Origin: Eragrostis nindensis
Lineage: Eukaryota > Streptophyta > Magnoliopsida > Poales > Poaceae
NCBI GenBank assembly: GCA_012490785.1
Contig: JAAXCT010000061.1
Span: 1,488,001 to 1,552,000 of the forward strand
Reading direction: 5' to 3'
DNA: 64,000 bases
Below the pieces are notes generated by a model that made no database searches, was not told the origin of the DNA, and saw only the letters and a program-made list of their open reading frames with translations. Below, one piece after another: positions 47,251 to 58,666 of the stretch (position 1 is its first letter; each line of letters begins with the position of its first letter). Position numbers and translations under genes: made by a program.

Positions 47251-47991
47251 GTGCTTGGCTGTAGGACGTGACCTTAGGCTTGGACGTGAAAATTATTTGC
47301 AAAAACTATTTTGGAAAACTCCTTAGCTCTTTCCCCCTCTTTTGCAAGACTCTTATTTAATCCCTCCTCTACAGATGGAAGAAGATGGATGGGTGACCGA
47401 CTACTGCTTGGAGACCCCTGGCTTTCCAAAGGTGCTACGTGATGCCATGGTCAGACTTGGCATTATGGAGCCTGCCGAGTATGTCGGAAGAGAGTATGAA
47501 GAGTTTGGCACTGAGCGCTGTGAAGTCACCATTCACATTGGAGCCAGTGATGACCACCCCGAGATGAAGCCCTGGAACGTGACTACTACTGGGTCACGAT
47601 TCCCAGACACCTACCAAGCTGTGGCACGCAAGGCCCTTCGGTACTTGTGCCAGGTGTATGAGAGGCCTATCGGTCGCTCGCCAATGAGGTTTTTCCCTCC
47701 CCTGGAGAGAAACCGCCCCACTTGGCTTGCAAGGATGAGGACAATTGAAGGCCTGAGAATGGCTGAAAGAGACCCCACAGTGGTTGCCATGACCCGTTAT
47801 CTGCTCGCCTTGGATGAGCTGTATGACGGAACCGCAGCCAGACTGCGAAGGTGCATCACTCGAGCTGAAGAAGCTGAGACACGAGTTAGGACCCTACGTG
47901 TTCAGCTAGCTGAAGCCAAAGCTCGTGAAGCAGAAGCAGAAAGCCGTGCTGTTGCTGCCGCAGAAGCCTTGAAGTCAGCAGAAGACCGCTA

Positions 47992-48595
47992 CTCCCTCCG
48001 GTTTCGAAATAAAGGTCGTCCTACAGTTTTTGCCATGTTCAGAATACAAGTCGTTCTACATTGTCTAGCATAAGAACGGACGGTTTTGCCCCGCGCATGT
48101 CTATTCCCGAGAGCTGATCCTTTTGACTTCTGCGTGCTGCTGCCATGCTGCGGCCTTTACGTCGGGCTCGACTTCCCAATGGACGACGCCTCGCGTGCAG
48201 CGCTCCGCATGCTGGCTAGTTCGCACGCAGCGCTCCGCCTACTCGCTAGTTCTCACGCACGCAGCGCTCCGCCTGCTGGCTGCTGCTTGCTCGCCGCTGC
48301 TGCCGCGCTCTGCTCGCTGCTCGCACGAACGCCACCGCGCCAACGAAATCCCGCGCAACAGTGCCATGCAAAAACTCCACGCGAAGCAAAAAAAAGGAGC
48401 CATGAGGCTTCGAACCCGCGACGCCGTGCCTCGATTCTACTGCTGCTAACCAGTTGGGATGGGAGCTGCCAGTGAGTAAAGTGGACCCAACATGCTATTT
48501 AATAAGGGTATCCGGGGAAAATTACCCCTCAATTAATCAAGCCTTGGTAATGTAACCCATGTCCGAAACGACCTTTATTTCGAAACCGGAGGGAG
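47992..48595. mobile_element. Large Stowaway-like MITE inside orf0
   Basis: The element has 28-bp near-perfect inverted ends (CTCCCTCCGGTTTCGAAATA and its complement, extending to GGTCGT / ACGACC) and a TA duplication (47990-47991 and 48596-48597). CTCCCTCC and TA are Stowaway hallmarks (Tc1/mariner). At 604 bp it is longer than typical family members. Its interior is GC-rich and carries a tRNA-like A-box/B-box pair on the minus strand (48400-48464). Confidence 0.88.
48400..48464 (-). other. tRNA-like segment inside the MITE
   Basis: On the minus strand, ATCCCAACTGGTTAG (A-box-like) is followed about 30 nt later by CGCGGGTTCGAAGCC (B-box-like). The pair resembles the head of the SINE at 60582-60889. 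I do not see a full cloverleaf with paired acceptor stem, so this is a tRNA-related relic, not a tRNA gene. Confidence 0.4.
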
Positions 48596-49271
48596 TACAA
48601 CAAGCTAGTCGGCACCGCCTATCTCACTGGGCGTGCCCACTGCAGGACTCTGCATATCCCCGGAGTAGGAGAACGTTCCGTTTTGGATGGGACTCCTATC
48701 TGCTCTGCGGGAAGCAACATCAAGAGGAAGTACGCAGAAGATCTTCCTGCACCACCGCCCTCTGAAGCTGAGGGTAAAGAAGAAGTCGAAGAAGAAGAAG
48801 AGCCCCTCCCTTTGACCCAGCCTTTTCCAAGGGAGAATGAAGATCGCCTCCCCACCGCTTCGGATGAAGAATCCCCAGTTAGAGGCCTGGAAGATGCCTC
48901 CAACCTCATGGATGCCCAGGACCCCTGAGTGTCTACTGAGATGAAGATCCAATCATCGTGGGATGAAGCTACCGGTCCGAGTTCAAGGAAGTGTCTGTGG
49001 AAGACTGTACCCCCGAAGTCTTAGTTTGTCCCTTGTAGTCGCAGTGTAACCGCGAGTAGCTCTTCGTTAGTGTTGTACCCTCTGTTGTTTTGAATCTGTG
49101 AGTGCTGCTTGTTTGTGTGAATTGCTTGTTGTGTGTGCCAGCAAGGCCTTTGTGCCTTGCGCCCTTTTATAAAAAGAAAAATATAATAACAAAGAGAATT
49201 AAATGATAACATAAAGAAGATCTTAGGTTCTTCTCTCATCTTATGCTCTTTCCCCCTTATCCTCAAAACAG

Positions 49272-52200
49272 ATGCCGCCCAAGCGATCTGCCAGGATCCA
49301 GCAACGCCAACGGCGCCAGCCCAACAACCGTAGGGAAGAAGAAGTGAACCAAGATGCAGAAGTTCAAGCTGAGAACTCCAACCATGGACAGTTGCCTAAC
49401 CCTCCGCTCACCACCCTGGCGGAAGTTATGGCACAGCAAACCCGTCTGTTGGAAGCACTTGTGCAGAACAATAATAACAACAACAACCAACGCCGTCAGC
49501 AGCAAGTGCATGGTTTTCAGAGTAAGATGGCTGAGTTTGTCAGAATTAAGCCACCAACCTTTGGAGGATCTGAGGACCCGCTCGAAGCTGATGACTGGTT
49601 GAGGAACATCCAGAGAAAGCTTGATGCTATCAACTGTGAAGGTAGAGACAGAGTTCTCCTCGCATCCCATCAACTCACTGGGACAGCCTTAGCCTGGTGG
49701 GAGAACTACTGTGAAGCCACTGATGATTCCACAACCATCACTTGGGAAGAATTTGTGGAAGAATTCCGCCGCTACCATGTTCCAGAAGGTACCATGCAAC
49801 TCAAGGCAGATGAGTTTCGTAGGCTGAAGCAAGGAAGCATGTCTGTTAATCAGTATATCCGCAAGTTCATTGAACTTTCTCGCTATGCTCTTGAGGAAGT
49901 TTCAACTGACAAGAAGAAGCAGAATAAGTTCAAGAAAGGTTTATCTGGAGAGTTAGGAACCCAGATGACTCCTCACATCTATCCTGACTTCAACACCCTG
50001 ATGAACCAGACCATCCTGACTGAAGAAAGGATGATAGAGATGTCCAAGGAGAAGAAGCGCAAGTTTGCAGTTCATGAAGTTCGCCAGCAGGAAAGATTCC
50101 AGAGGCCTAGGAACTCTAACTTCCAAGGTCAGAAGAGTCAAGCCCCAATGCAGTTCAGGACTCCGTCCAATGTCTCTCGTCAGCCCAGCTTTCCTCAGAA
50201 GAGTCAGAACAACTCCAAGACTCAGCAGTACAGCAGTGGTCAAGTGACCAACCAACCCAAGGCTTGCTTCAACTGTGGTGACCTTAGCCACTTCATTGCC
50301 AACTGTCCCCACAAGAACAAGCCAGCTGCTTCCATTCAGTCCAACACTGTGAATGGACCAAGGATATCTGGAGCCACCCGTGGAACCAACCAAGTCTCCA
50401 ACCAGCCAGCGAAGACACAGCAGTCCTTCGGACGTGCCCGCGCCAACCACATCCATGCTCAGGAAGCTCAGGACGCACCCGGAGTTGTGCTTGGTGAGTT
50501 TCTTGTTGAATCAGTTCTTGCAACAGTTTTGTTTGATTCTGGAGCATCGCACTCTTTCATATCATCAAGTTTTATGGAAAAACATAAAGTACCTACAGTA
50601 CTGCTTAAAACCCCCTTAATAACCCGATCACCCGGAGCTGACATCAAGTGTCACTTGGGTTGTTCGCGGATAAGAATCACCCTAAGTGGGGTAGCCTTCC
50701 TAGCTAGTCCAGTGGTACTAAAATCCAAGGGGATAGATCTAATCCTCGGAATGGATTGGTTAACCAAGCATGATGGTGTCATAGCATGTTCAGACAGAAC
50801 AGTTACAGTGACCAACCATGAAGGAACCCGAGTAGTTTGCCAAGCCCTTGGAAGTAAACCTGACCCTATGGTGTTTTCAATGGAAACCAAGACTGTAGAA
50901 GAAGTACCAGTGGTGAATGAGTATCCAGATGTGTTCCCTGAAGAGTTACCTGGAATGCCACCAGATAGGGATATTAAGTTCATCATTGACCTTATCCCTG
51001 GAACAGCCCCAATAGCCAAGCGACCCTACCGCATGGCAGCCGCAGAATTAGCAGAACTCAAGGAACAGTTAAGAGAACTGCAAGAAAAAGGATATATCAG
51101 ACCCAGCTCTTCCCCTTGGGGAGCACCAGTTCTCTTTGTCAAGAAGAAGGATGGAAGTATGAGGATGTGTGTAGACTACAGATCCTTGAATGAAGTGACC
51201 ATCAAGAACAAGTATCCTCTGCCCAGGATTGATGACCTGTTCGATCAGTTAAAAGGTGCTAAGTACTTCTCCAAGATCGACTTAAGGTCCGGGTATTATC
51301 AGCTGAAGATCAGAGAAGCAGATATCCCAAAAACAGCTTTTGTATCCAGATATGGCCAGTATGAGTTTACAGTTATGTCCTTTGGACTAACCAATGCCCC
51401 TGCATACTTCATGAACCTCATGAACAAGGTGTTTATGGAGGAATTAGATAAGTTTGTCGTTGTCTTCATTGACGACATACTGATCTATTCAAAGAGTGCC
51501 GAAGAGCACGAGCAACATCTGAGAGTAATTTTGGAAAAGCTCAGAACCCACAAGTTGTATGCCAAGTTCAGTAAATGTGAATTTTGGCTTGAGAAAGTTG
51601 CCTTCCTTGGCCACATTCTGACAGCAGAAGGAGTTGCTGTAGACCCTGAGAAAGTTGAAGCAGTTACTCATTGGCCTCAGCCGACAAATGTGTCAGAGAT
51701 CAGAAGCTTTCTTGGATTAGCGGGTTATTACCGCCGATTCATTGAAGGATTTTCCAAGATAGCCAGACCCATGACAGAACTTCTCAGGAAAGATAAGAAG
51801 TTTGAATGGACCCAATCTTGTGAAAGAAGCTTTCAAGAGTTGAAGAGAAGATTGACAACAGCACCAGTGTTGGTCTTACCTGATATTCATAGAGATTTTG
51901 TCGTCTACTGTGATGCATCAAGACAAGGCTTAGGATGTGTCCTAATGCAAGATGGTAAAGTTGTTGTCTATGCATCAGGGCAATTGAAGACTCATGAGCA
52001 GAATTATCCCACTCATGATCTGGAGCTAGCAGCAGTAGTGCATGCCCTCAAGATTTGGAGGCACTACTTAATTGGAAATAAGTGTGAGATCTATACGGAT
52101 CACAAGAGTTTGAAGTACATCTTTACTCAGCCAGACCTGAATCTGAGATAACGAAGATGGTTAGAGTTAATCAAGGACTATGATTTGGAGATCCACTACC

Positions 52201-53843
52201 ATCCCGGAAAAGCAAATGTTGTAGCAGATGCCTTAAGCAGAAAAGCCTACTGCAACTACCTCATGACCCACAATGATCACCTGTTGACCGAGATAAAGAA
52301 GCTTAATCTGGAGATAGTGCCTCGAGCTTGTGTGAATACTCTCAGTGTGCAACCAACACTGGATGAACAGATCAGACAAGCCCAGCTCAAGGATCAAGAG
52401 TTAATGAAGATCTGTAACCACACTGGAGAAAACAAAGCCCGAAACTTCAGAGTAGATGATAAAGGAACTCTATGGTATAAGGACAGAATCTGTGTACCAC
52501 AGGAAGGGAAGTTCCGAGAGATAATCATGAATGAAGCCCACAACTCAGCATATTCCATCCACCCAGGATCTACCAAGATGTATCTTGATTTAAAGGAAAA
52601 GTACTGGTGGAATGGAATGAAGGCAGATATAGCCAAGTTTGTTGCAGAGTGTGATGTCTGTCAGAGAGTCAAGGCAGAACACCAGAAGCCTGCAGGATTA
52701 CTCCAGCCCTTACCAATCCCTGTGTGGAAATGGGATGAAGTCGGCATGGATTTCATAGTTGGTTTTCCTAAAACAAAGAAGGGATATAACTCTGTATGGG
52801 TAATAGTGGACCGACTCACCAAGGTCGCTCACTTTATTCCTGTACGAACCAACTATGGAGGAGACAAGTTAGCTCAGTTGTACATTGACAACATAGTAAA
52901 GCTACATGGAGTACTGAGCAGAATTGTCTCTGATAGAGGTACCCAATTTACCTCTAGGTTTTGGAAAAGCTTACACGCTGCTCTGGGAACTAAGTTGGAT
53001 TTCAGCACTGCTTATCACCCTCAGACAGATGGTCAGACAGAAAGGATCAACCAAATTCTTGAAGACATGTTGAGAGCCTGTGCATTGACCTATGGCAAAG
53101 ACTGGGAGAAGAGTCTAGCTTATGCAGAATTCTCATACAACAACAGTTACCAAGCTAGCCTCAAGATGTCACCTTTTGAAGTGTTGTATGGCAGAAAATG
53201 CAGAACACCTCTGATGTGGTCAGAAGTTGGAGAACGTTCCCTTACAGGACCATCCATCATTAAGGAGGCAGAAGAAAAAGTTGCAGAAATCAGAGAAAAA
53301 TTGAAAGAAGCACAGTCTCGTCAGAAGAGTTATTCGGACAAGCGAAGAAGGGATTTAAGTTTCCAAGTGGGAGACCATGTGTACCTTAAAGTTTCCCCAA
53401 TTAGAGGTACACGTCGTTTCCAAGTCCGTGGCAAGTTAGCACCACGCTACATCGGACCTTACCGAGTGTTGAAGAAAATCGGTACAGTGGCCTACAGAAT
53501 CGAGCTACCACCAGAGTTGGCAGATGGGCATAATGTTTTCCATGTGTCCCAGCTCAAGAAGTGTCTAAGAATACCAGAAGAGCATGTCGCTGTGGAGACT
53601 TTGGATCTGCAAGATGACCTTCGATATCGGGACGTGCCGATTAAGATTTTGGATGTAACCACCCGACAGACCAGAGGATCAACAGCTCGTCTATACCGTG
53701 TTCAGTGGAGTCGGCACACAGAAGCAGAAGCTACTTGGGAACGAGAAGATGCTCTGAGGAAGGAGTACCCTCATCTTTTCGAAGGTGAGCCTGAATCTCG
53801 AGGACGAGATTCCCTTAAGGGGGGTAGGTTTGTAACGCCCTGA
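49272..53843 (+). pseudogene. gag-pol of RIRE3-like element, single nonsense codon
   Basis: A single frame of 1,524 codons starts at the ATG at 49272 (MPPKRSARIQQRQRR). Gag includes LTGTALAWWENYCEA and the CCHC knuckle CFNCGDLSHFIANC (about residue 332). Protease has LFDSGASHSFIS (about 420). RT has FIDDILIYSK (about 733). RNase H has YCDASRQGLGCVLMQ. Integrase has CDVCQRVKAEHQ and YHPQTDGQTERINQ. A C-terminal chromodomain has YRVQWSRHTEAEATWERED. The only interruption is a TAA at 52149-52151 (codon 960) in the RNase H / integrase linker, in a context where a C-to-T change is the simplest cause. Before that change the polyprotein would have been continuous. Confidence 0.93.
53817..53830 (+). 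other. Polypurine tract of RIRE3-like element
   Basis: AAGGGGGGTAGGTT lies directly upstream of the 3' LTR, the expected plus-strand primer position. Confidence 0.75.
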
Positions 53844-56800
53844 AAATCGACCCTAAAAATCTTAAATAAAAATCGAAACTTAAATCGAAAGTTTTCAAAA
53901 CTTTTCAAAAATCCCTCTCTTGTTCTGGACCACACCAACTGGATTTTCCGGTCTGGTCTATTTCTTTCCCTCCTCCATCCTCGCGCGCTAAATTGCCGTC
54001 CAGCGCGTTTTTACCTTCACCTACCCAGTGACCGTCATTTATTCCGTCGCATAAGCTGGCACATCGCTCGGCCCCGCACGAGTCATCTCGTCACATTAAT
54101 TATCTCGAATGACCTGACGACACTATGCACTATGCTTGAGTCGTCTCGTCGTCTTGAACCTTGTGCCAACACTATGCACTATGCTTGAGTCGTCTCGTCA
54201 CCTCAAACCACGTGACGACACTATACACTATGCTTGTGTTATCTCGTCGCGTCTCGTCGTTGTCTCATCAGCCCAAATCCATACGCCACACCATTGGCCC
54301 CGCCGTCTCGTCATTGTCTCTTCTTCCACCCCGTGCACTGGCACAGCACGCATGTTTTCTTTACCTACCTCGGTCCGCGCCTTTAATCTCGCCTACCCGT
54401 GCCTTTATTCAAGCCTGCATGAACCATCCCATCAACCCAAAGTCTCACTCCGCTCCGGCAGCCCCGCTATCCCATCACTCTAAAGCAACACTCCACCCTG
54501 CCGCTCCAATCCAGCAGCCTTCCTTGTGCTCCGCAGAGCATTCACTACGCTGCTCGCTCTAGTCCCGTCGCTCTGGCTCGCGCACGCAGCTACGCGACGC
54601 ACCGCCCACGCCGCAAGTGGCCATGTGCCTGCTCGCTCGCGTCCTGTCACTCCAAAACCACACGCCTTCACTCCTCACTCTGCGCCGTGCAGCACGCGCC
54701 GTCCCATCACCACGCCGCGCTGCGCGCTAGCCGCCACACCGCCCAGCGCCAGGCTCCACTGCTCGCAAACAGTGGCGACGACCTGCGCACAGCAATCCCG
54801 TTGTCGTCATCGCGAGCCAAGTCTTGGCGAGCTCCTCCACCGCCTATAAAAGGGCCCCTGAACTCCGCCTCACCCCAGCCCCGCCGAGACGCCGTCCAGG
54901 TGAGCATTAGCCCGCCCCCATGCTGTTTCCCTCTCTCTCTCTCCGGAGCCACTTTGCCTCGGTCAAGTGACCATTGAGCTTGCCCGTGCCTGCAGCCACC
55001 TCACAAGCTTGCTCAATCACCCCATCTCTCTCTGCTCCAAGCCACCACCAGCAGCCCAGCACGTACACGTGCTGATATTTCCCTCCCGAGTTTATTTTCG
55101 GAATTAATCCAGTACCCGTACTGTAAATTCCATATCTCCACCGTCCGACCTCCGATTGACCTCGTTCTTCCTCCTAAATTCATCTAAAATCGAGCTCTAT
55201 CCATTCCTACCAGTTTCATCTCTTGTAGAGCACATCCTCTATTTCTTTTGTATTTATTTGTGTTTGTTTGCTTGTTTGTTGTTTGCCGGTCGCACGTTTA
55301 GCTAACGGAGAGTACGAGTACAGGGAGGAGGAGGAGCAGGAACCAGGAGCCGGAGACTTCGAGCAGGAGCTTCCCGAGGACGTCAACGAAGGCAAGTCAC
55401 AATCCGTTTTACCTTTGATCATACTGCTCCTATGTTTTATAAACACAACCCGTAGCAGCCGTTTTATTGCATGAAATGATTGCCCTGATGTTTGCAAAAC
55501 CTTTGTGTAGTATGACCAAGACCACTGAGCCTTATATTACCTGTCCTAATTTATTCCCTATGAAACTTAGGAAATCCATGTATGAATATTATTTACGCAT
55601 GGATGATTGCCTTGTTATAGAAATGCTTAGGACTGTGTATCACTAAGTGCTCTACTTATATCTAGATTTTGCAAATGTGAAAACCGTGATTGGTGTTGTG
55701 TGGTAGTAGTAAGGTTGGGTGATAACTTAAGAAAGATGAATGAATGAACTTGGGTTAGAGCTGAGGTGATCCTGATGATATTTATGGAAGATTAAGCGTC
55801 GCCTCTGTGGTGTGCTTATGACAAGTGATTTGGGAGATGAATGCCGCCTCTGTGGTGGGTTCATATATGTGGAGATGATTGCCTTGGCTCGTATAAGGAC
55901 CGAGTTGCTTGTGACATCCTACCTAGCCGTTTATTCAGTGCGACCACACTACCGTGTATGCGGCACGGCTTAGTCTAAACCCCGCCAGCTAGTCTGTTAA
56001 TCGCCTGGAGGCTGGAGATGCAATGGGAGCCCATGGAGCAGGTGGACGTGATGCAGACGTGTGCGACCCGGTCGAGGACCTAGATCAGAGGCTAGACCCC
56101 TGGATAACTCCCATGGCGATTAGTCGGGACGATGCTGTGATGGGTAATGGCTTTGTGAGTCTTCACACCCACGAGCGCGGTGGCTTGTGATGCACTCAGA
56201 TTGTGGGTACAGCGTACAACCTCTGCAGAGTGTTAAAAATCTATTCGAATAGCCGAGTCCACGGTCACGGACATGGCTTTGGTTCGGTCCAAGAACTAGC
56301 ATGGGTTGGGTGCTTATCTCCTTGATGCGTGAGTTGTTTTTGAGAATAGGTCCGGCCTCCCGCCGAAGGTTGTCGTGGACGGGGTGTCCGGCAACGTAAA
56401 ACTTGACCAACCCTTTAATATCTTAATTTGATGCTTTTGCTAAAATGCTTTATAAACTGAACCCTTGCATGTGTAAAACTTGCTTTATTGCAATGTTAAA
56501 CCTGTTGGCCTTTACCTTGCTACTGCCAAATGCATACCTTTATCCATTGATGATAGGGTAAGGGTTGCGACTTGCTGAGTACCTTTGTACTCATTCTTGC
56601 TTGCTGATTACAGAGGAAGATCCAGACTTCGTCGACGCCGACGGTGAGGAAGACGATTAAGCTTGGTCTCGTCCGCACCCGAGCTGCCTGTGGCATTAGT
56701 CTACCGCTTAGTTGCTTCCGCTATGCCGTTTGATGACCTAGAAGTCATCTTCTGGTTTAGCTTTGTGTTTACTGTTGCCTATCTACTAGTGTTCTTGTTG

Positions 56801-56929
56801 CTTCTTAATCGACCCCTGCCAGGTCGCGACTTGTAATATCATCTGTTGTAAGACTTGATTGTACCAGCGACTGATCCAGGGACTGGTATAATAAAGTGTT
56901 TTAGCTCCTGGGATAACCGGGGCGCTTCA
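53831..56929 (+). repeat. 3' LTR of RIRE3-like element
   Basis: Intact 3,099-bp LTR, colinear with the 5' LTR. It contains the TATA box at 54844-54850, the donor-like GTCCAG|GTGAGC near 54900, the acidic exon near 55295-55391, and the second acidic segment ending at a stop near 56657-56659. One difference changes a Gly codon to Arg in the acidic exon and leaves the frame open. Confidence 0.95.
54844..54850 (+). promoter_or_regulatory. TATA box of the 3' LTR
   Basis: TATAAAA in the same context as in the 5' LTR. It could start transcripts that run out into the flank at 56930 and beyond. Confidence 0.75.
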
Positions 56930-56934
56930 TGACG

Positions 56935-57188
56935 ATGGGCGGCTATTGCTGCAAGGCGCAAATCGCAATAATGCAACTGCGCATTAACGCGAACACGAAC
57001 GTGAACTGAATGCAGCATGCATACAACTATCCCGTGTTATTCGCGTTTGATATGATTCGGGCGTGTGTGTTTTTCTCTCCCTTTCGGATACGACTCGAGT
57101 AATTGCTCGGATTACGCTGTTACGCAATCACAGCACCCCTTTGTTACTTGGTATACTGTTCAGAGAGAAAAATTGCTTGCAGCCATTA
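56935..57188. other. Short intergenic spacer
   Basis: Flank between the retrotransposon and the next transposon. No feature is supported. Confidence 0.5.
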
Positions 57189-58457
57189 GGCTGACTCCAA
57201 CAGACAAGAGCCAAACTGGACAGGCAAAGCGACCATTGCCTCTCGTGCACAGGAAAGAGAAGAGGCAGTTTTTTCGATGACTCCAACAACAAAGACGCAA
57301 ACTGGAGAGCCAAAGGTCGAGCATGCGTCCAGGGACTCGCCGCGTGCACGCCCGCCTCGCCGCCGCCGCGCCGCCGCACGCGCGCCCCGCCCGTTGCGGC
57401 ATGCCGCCGCCGCGCTCACGCCCCACCGCGCCGCCTCCTCCGCGCAACGCCCGCCCCGGCACGCCGCGTCGCCCGCCGCGCCGCCCTCCATGGACCGCCT
57501 CGCGCACGCCGCTTCCCACGCCGCGCGCTCCGCCCCCGCGCCGCCTCCGCGCCGCCGCCCCAGCACGCCGCGTCGCCGCACTCCCGCCTCGCAGCAGCGC
57601 CGCCCTCCATGGCCCGCCGCGCGCACGCCGCGCCGCCGCGCGCGCGTCCGCCCGTTGCGGCATGCCGCCGCGGCGCTCACGCCCACCGCGCCGCCTCCGC
57701 GCGCCGCCTCGCCCGCCGCGCCGCCCTCCATGGCCCGCCGCACGCACGCCCGCTTCGCCGCCGCCGCGCGCATGCCCGCCTCGGCATGCCGCGCCGTGCG
57801 CACGCAACCTTCCCCATCCACCGCGTCCATGTCTGCCCTTTAGGAAATCTATCACCTGGATCGATTTTTGCCCAGATTGATGCCCGTGACCATTAAAATG
57901 GAGTCATTGGAAGGTTTAGATGGTATTTGTATGATCAATTTCGCCGATTTCATCGTCTGTGTTGTGAATTTTGGGATTTTTGAGCTTGCGGTTGAAAAGG
58001 GGGAGAAGGAATTTGAGGAAGAAGAAGCCCTGGAAGCAGTTGAGCCACTGTCTCCTGTCTCCGGCGCTCGAGATGCCGCCTTCCTGCGCTTCCGTGCGCG
58101 GCCAGCTGGTGGTTCGTCGGGCGGGGCCTGGAGGCGCAACTTCGTCGGGTGGTCGCGCCGGGGAGCGTCGACCCCGGAGTGGCTGCTCCGAAGACTTGCG
58201 TTTCTCGGGCGACAGTGGAGGCGGTGGAGGCCAGCGCGGCGTCGGTGGCCGTAGAGGCGGTGGAGGGCAGCGCGGGGTCGGCGGCCGTGCGGGAGGAGAA
58301 TGCATCGGAGGAGAGAGGTGATCTATCTTTACATCGCCTCTCTCCTCCGAAGGCAGAATGCCTGATGGTTTGCATCATCTGTTGGAGAAAGAAAGAGTGA
58401 TGCACAGTGTCAAATAAGATGCATATTTGGGTTTGCATCTGGTTGTTGGAGTCAGTC
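57189..58457. mobile_element. PIF/Harbinger-like non-autonomous element, 1.27 kb
   Basis: Inverted ends GGCTGACTCCAACAG and GTTGGAGTCAGTC are flanked by TTA on both sides (57186-57188 and 58458-58460), the preferred target of the group. A second copy of the terminal motif (ATGACTCCAACAACAAAGACG) lies at about 57278, a subterminal repeat. The core is GC-rich (57310-57840). The right part (57880-58200) has a calmer composition with an open frame reading MESLEGLDGICMINFADFIV on the + strand. No transposase was recognised. A captured gene fragment is possible. Confidence 0.7.
57330..57800. repeat. GC-rich imperfect repeat, about 120-bp period
   Basis: The word GCCCTCCATGG recurs at about 57483, 57602 and 57722, and GTTGCGGCATGCCGCCG at about 57390 and 57653. 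Long open frames on both strands arise from this composition and are not treated as genes. Confidence 0.7.
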
Positions 58458-58666
58458 TTACAGCGCACTTCAATATATAGAGGTAGTCATCAGTACATGA
58501 GACGAAGCACAAGTACTCACTGTACACTGTACATGACAAGAGAAAAAAGAAACACAAACTTTAGTAGAAACGACCCATTTCACCCCATTATTGATCAGGG
58601 TAGCTTAGATTAGCCGAGCTCGACGGCGCGCGGTGTTGGGTCGGCGCACAAGCTTCACCTGACCTG

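Larger units (their letters stand above)
47375..48928 (+). pseudogene. Extra upstream ORF (orf0) of RIRE3-like element, split by MITE
   Basis: The frame starts at the ATG at 47375 (MEEDGWVTDYCLETPGF) between primer site and gag. It runs through a globular segment (PAEYVGREYEEFGTERCEV, ALRYLCQVYERPIGRSP) into an Ala/Glu/Arg-rich coiled coil (TRAEEAETRVRTLRVQLAEA). At 47992 a 604-bp Stowaway MITE enters. The frame resumes at 48598 and ends with an acidic region (EEVEEEEEPLPLTQ) at a stop at 48926-48928. MITE plus TA duplication is 606 bp, a multiple of three, so the two halves remain in phase; the MITE itself contains stops. An additional ORF before gag has been described for rice RIRE3-type elements (recalled, unverified). 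Its role is unknown. Confidence 0.8.
39380..56929 (+). mobile_element. Tekay/Del-type (RIRE3-like) Ty3/gypsy retrotransposon, nested
   Basis: The full element has 3,099-bp LTRs (TGTAACGCC...GGGGCGCTTCA), an initiator-Met tRNA primer site directly after the 5' LTR, an extra upstream ORF, gag-pol with chromodomain and a polypurine tract. It is flanked by perfect 5-bp duplications TGACG (39375-39379 and 56930-56934). It spans 17.5 kb because of a solo LTR inside its 5' LTR and a MITE inside its upstream ORF; the element itself is about 12.2 kb. By eye the LTRs differ at about 17 substitutions and two 1-bp indels (about 0.55%), a recent insertion. The large LTR, chromodomain and extra ORF resemble rice RIRE3 (recalled, unverified). 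Confidence 0.93.

Noticed and set aside
57160..57880. Long overlapping open frames on both strands (185-231 aa)
   Set aside because: They fall in a GC-rich 120-bp periodic repeat and read as Arg/Ala/Pro strings with no domain.
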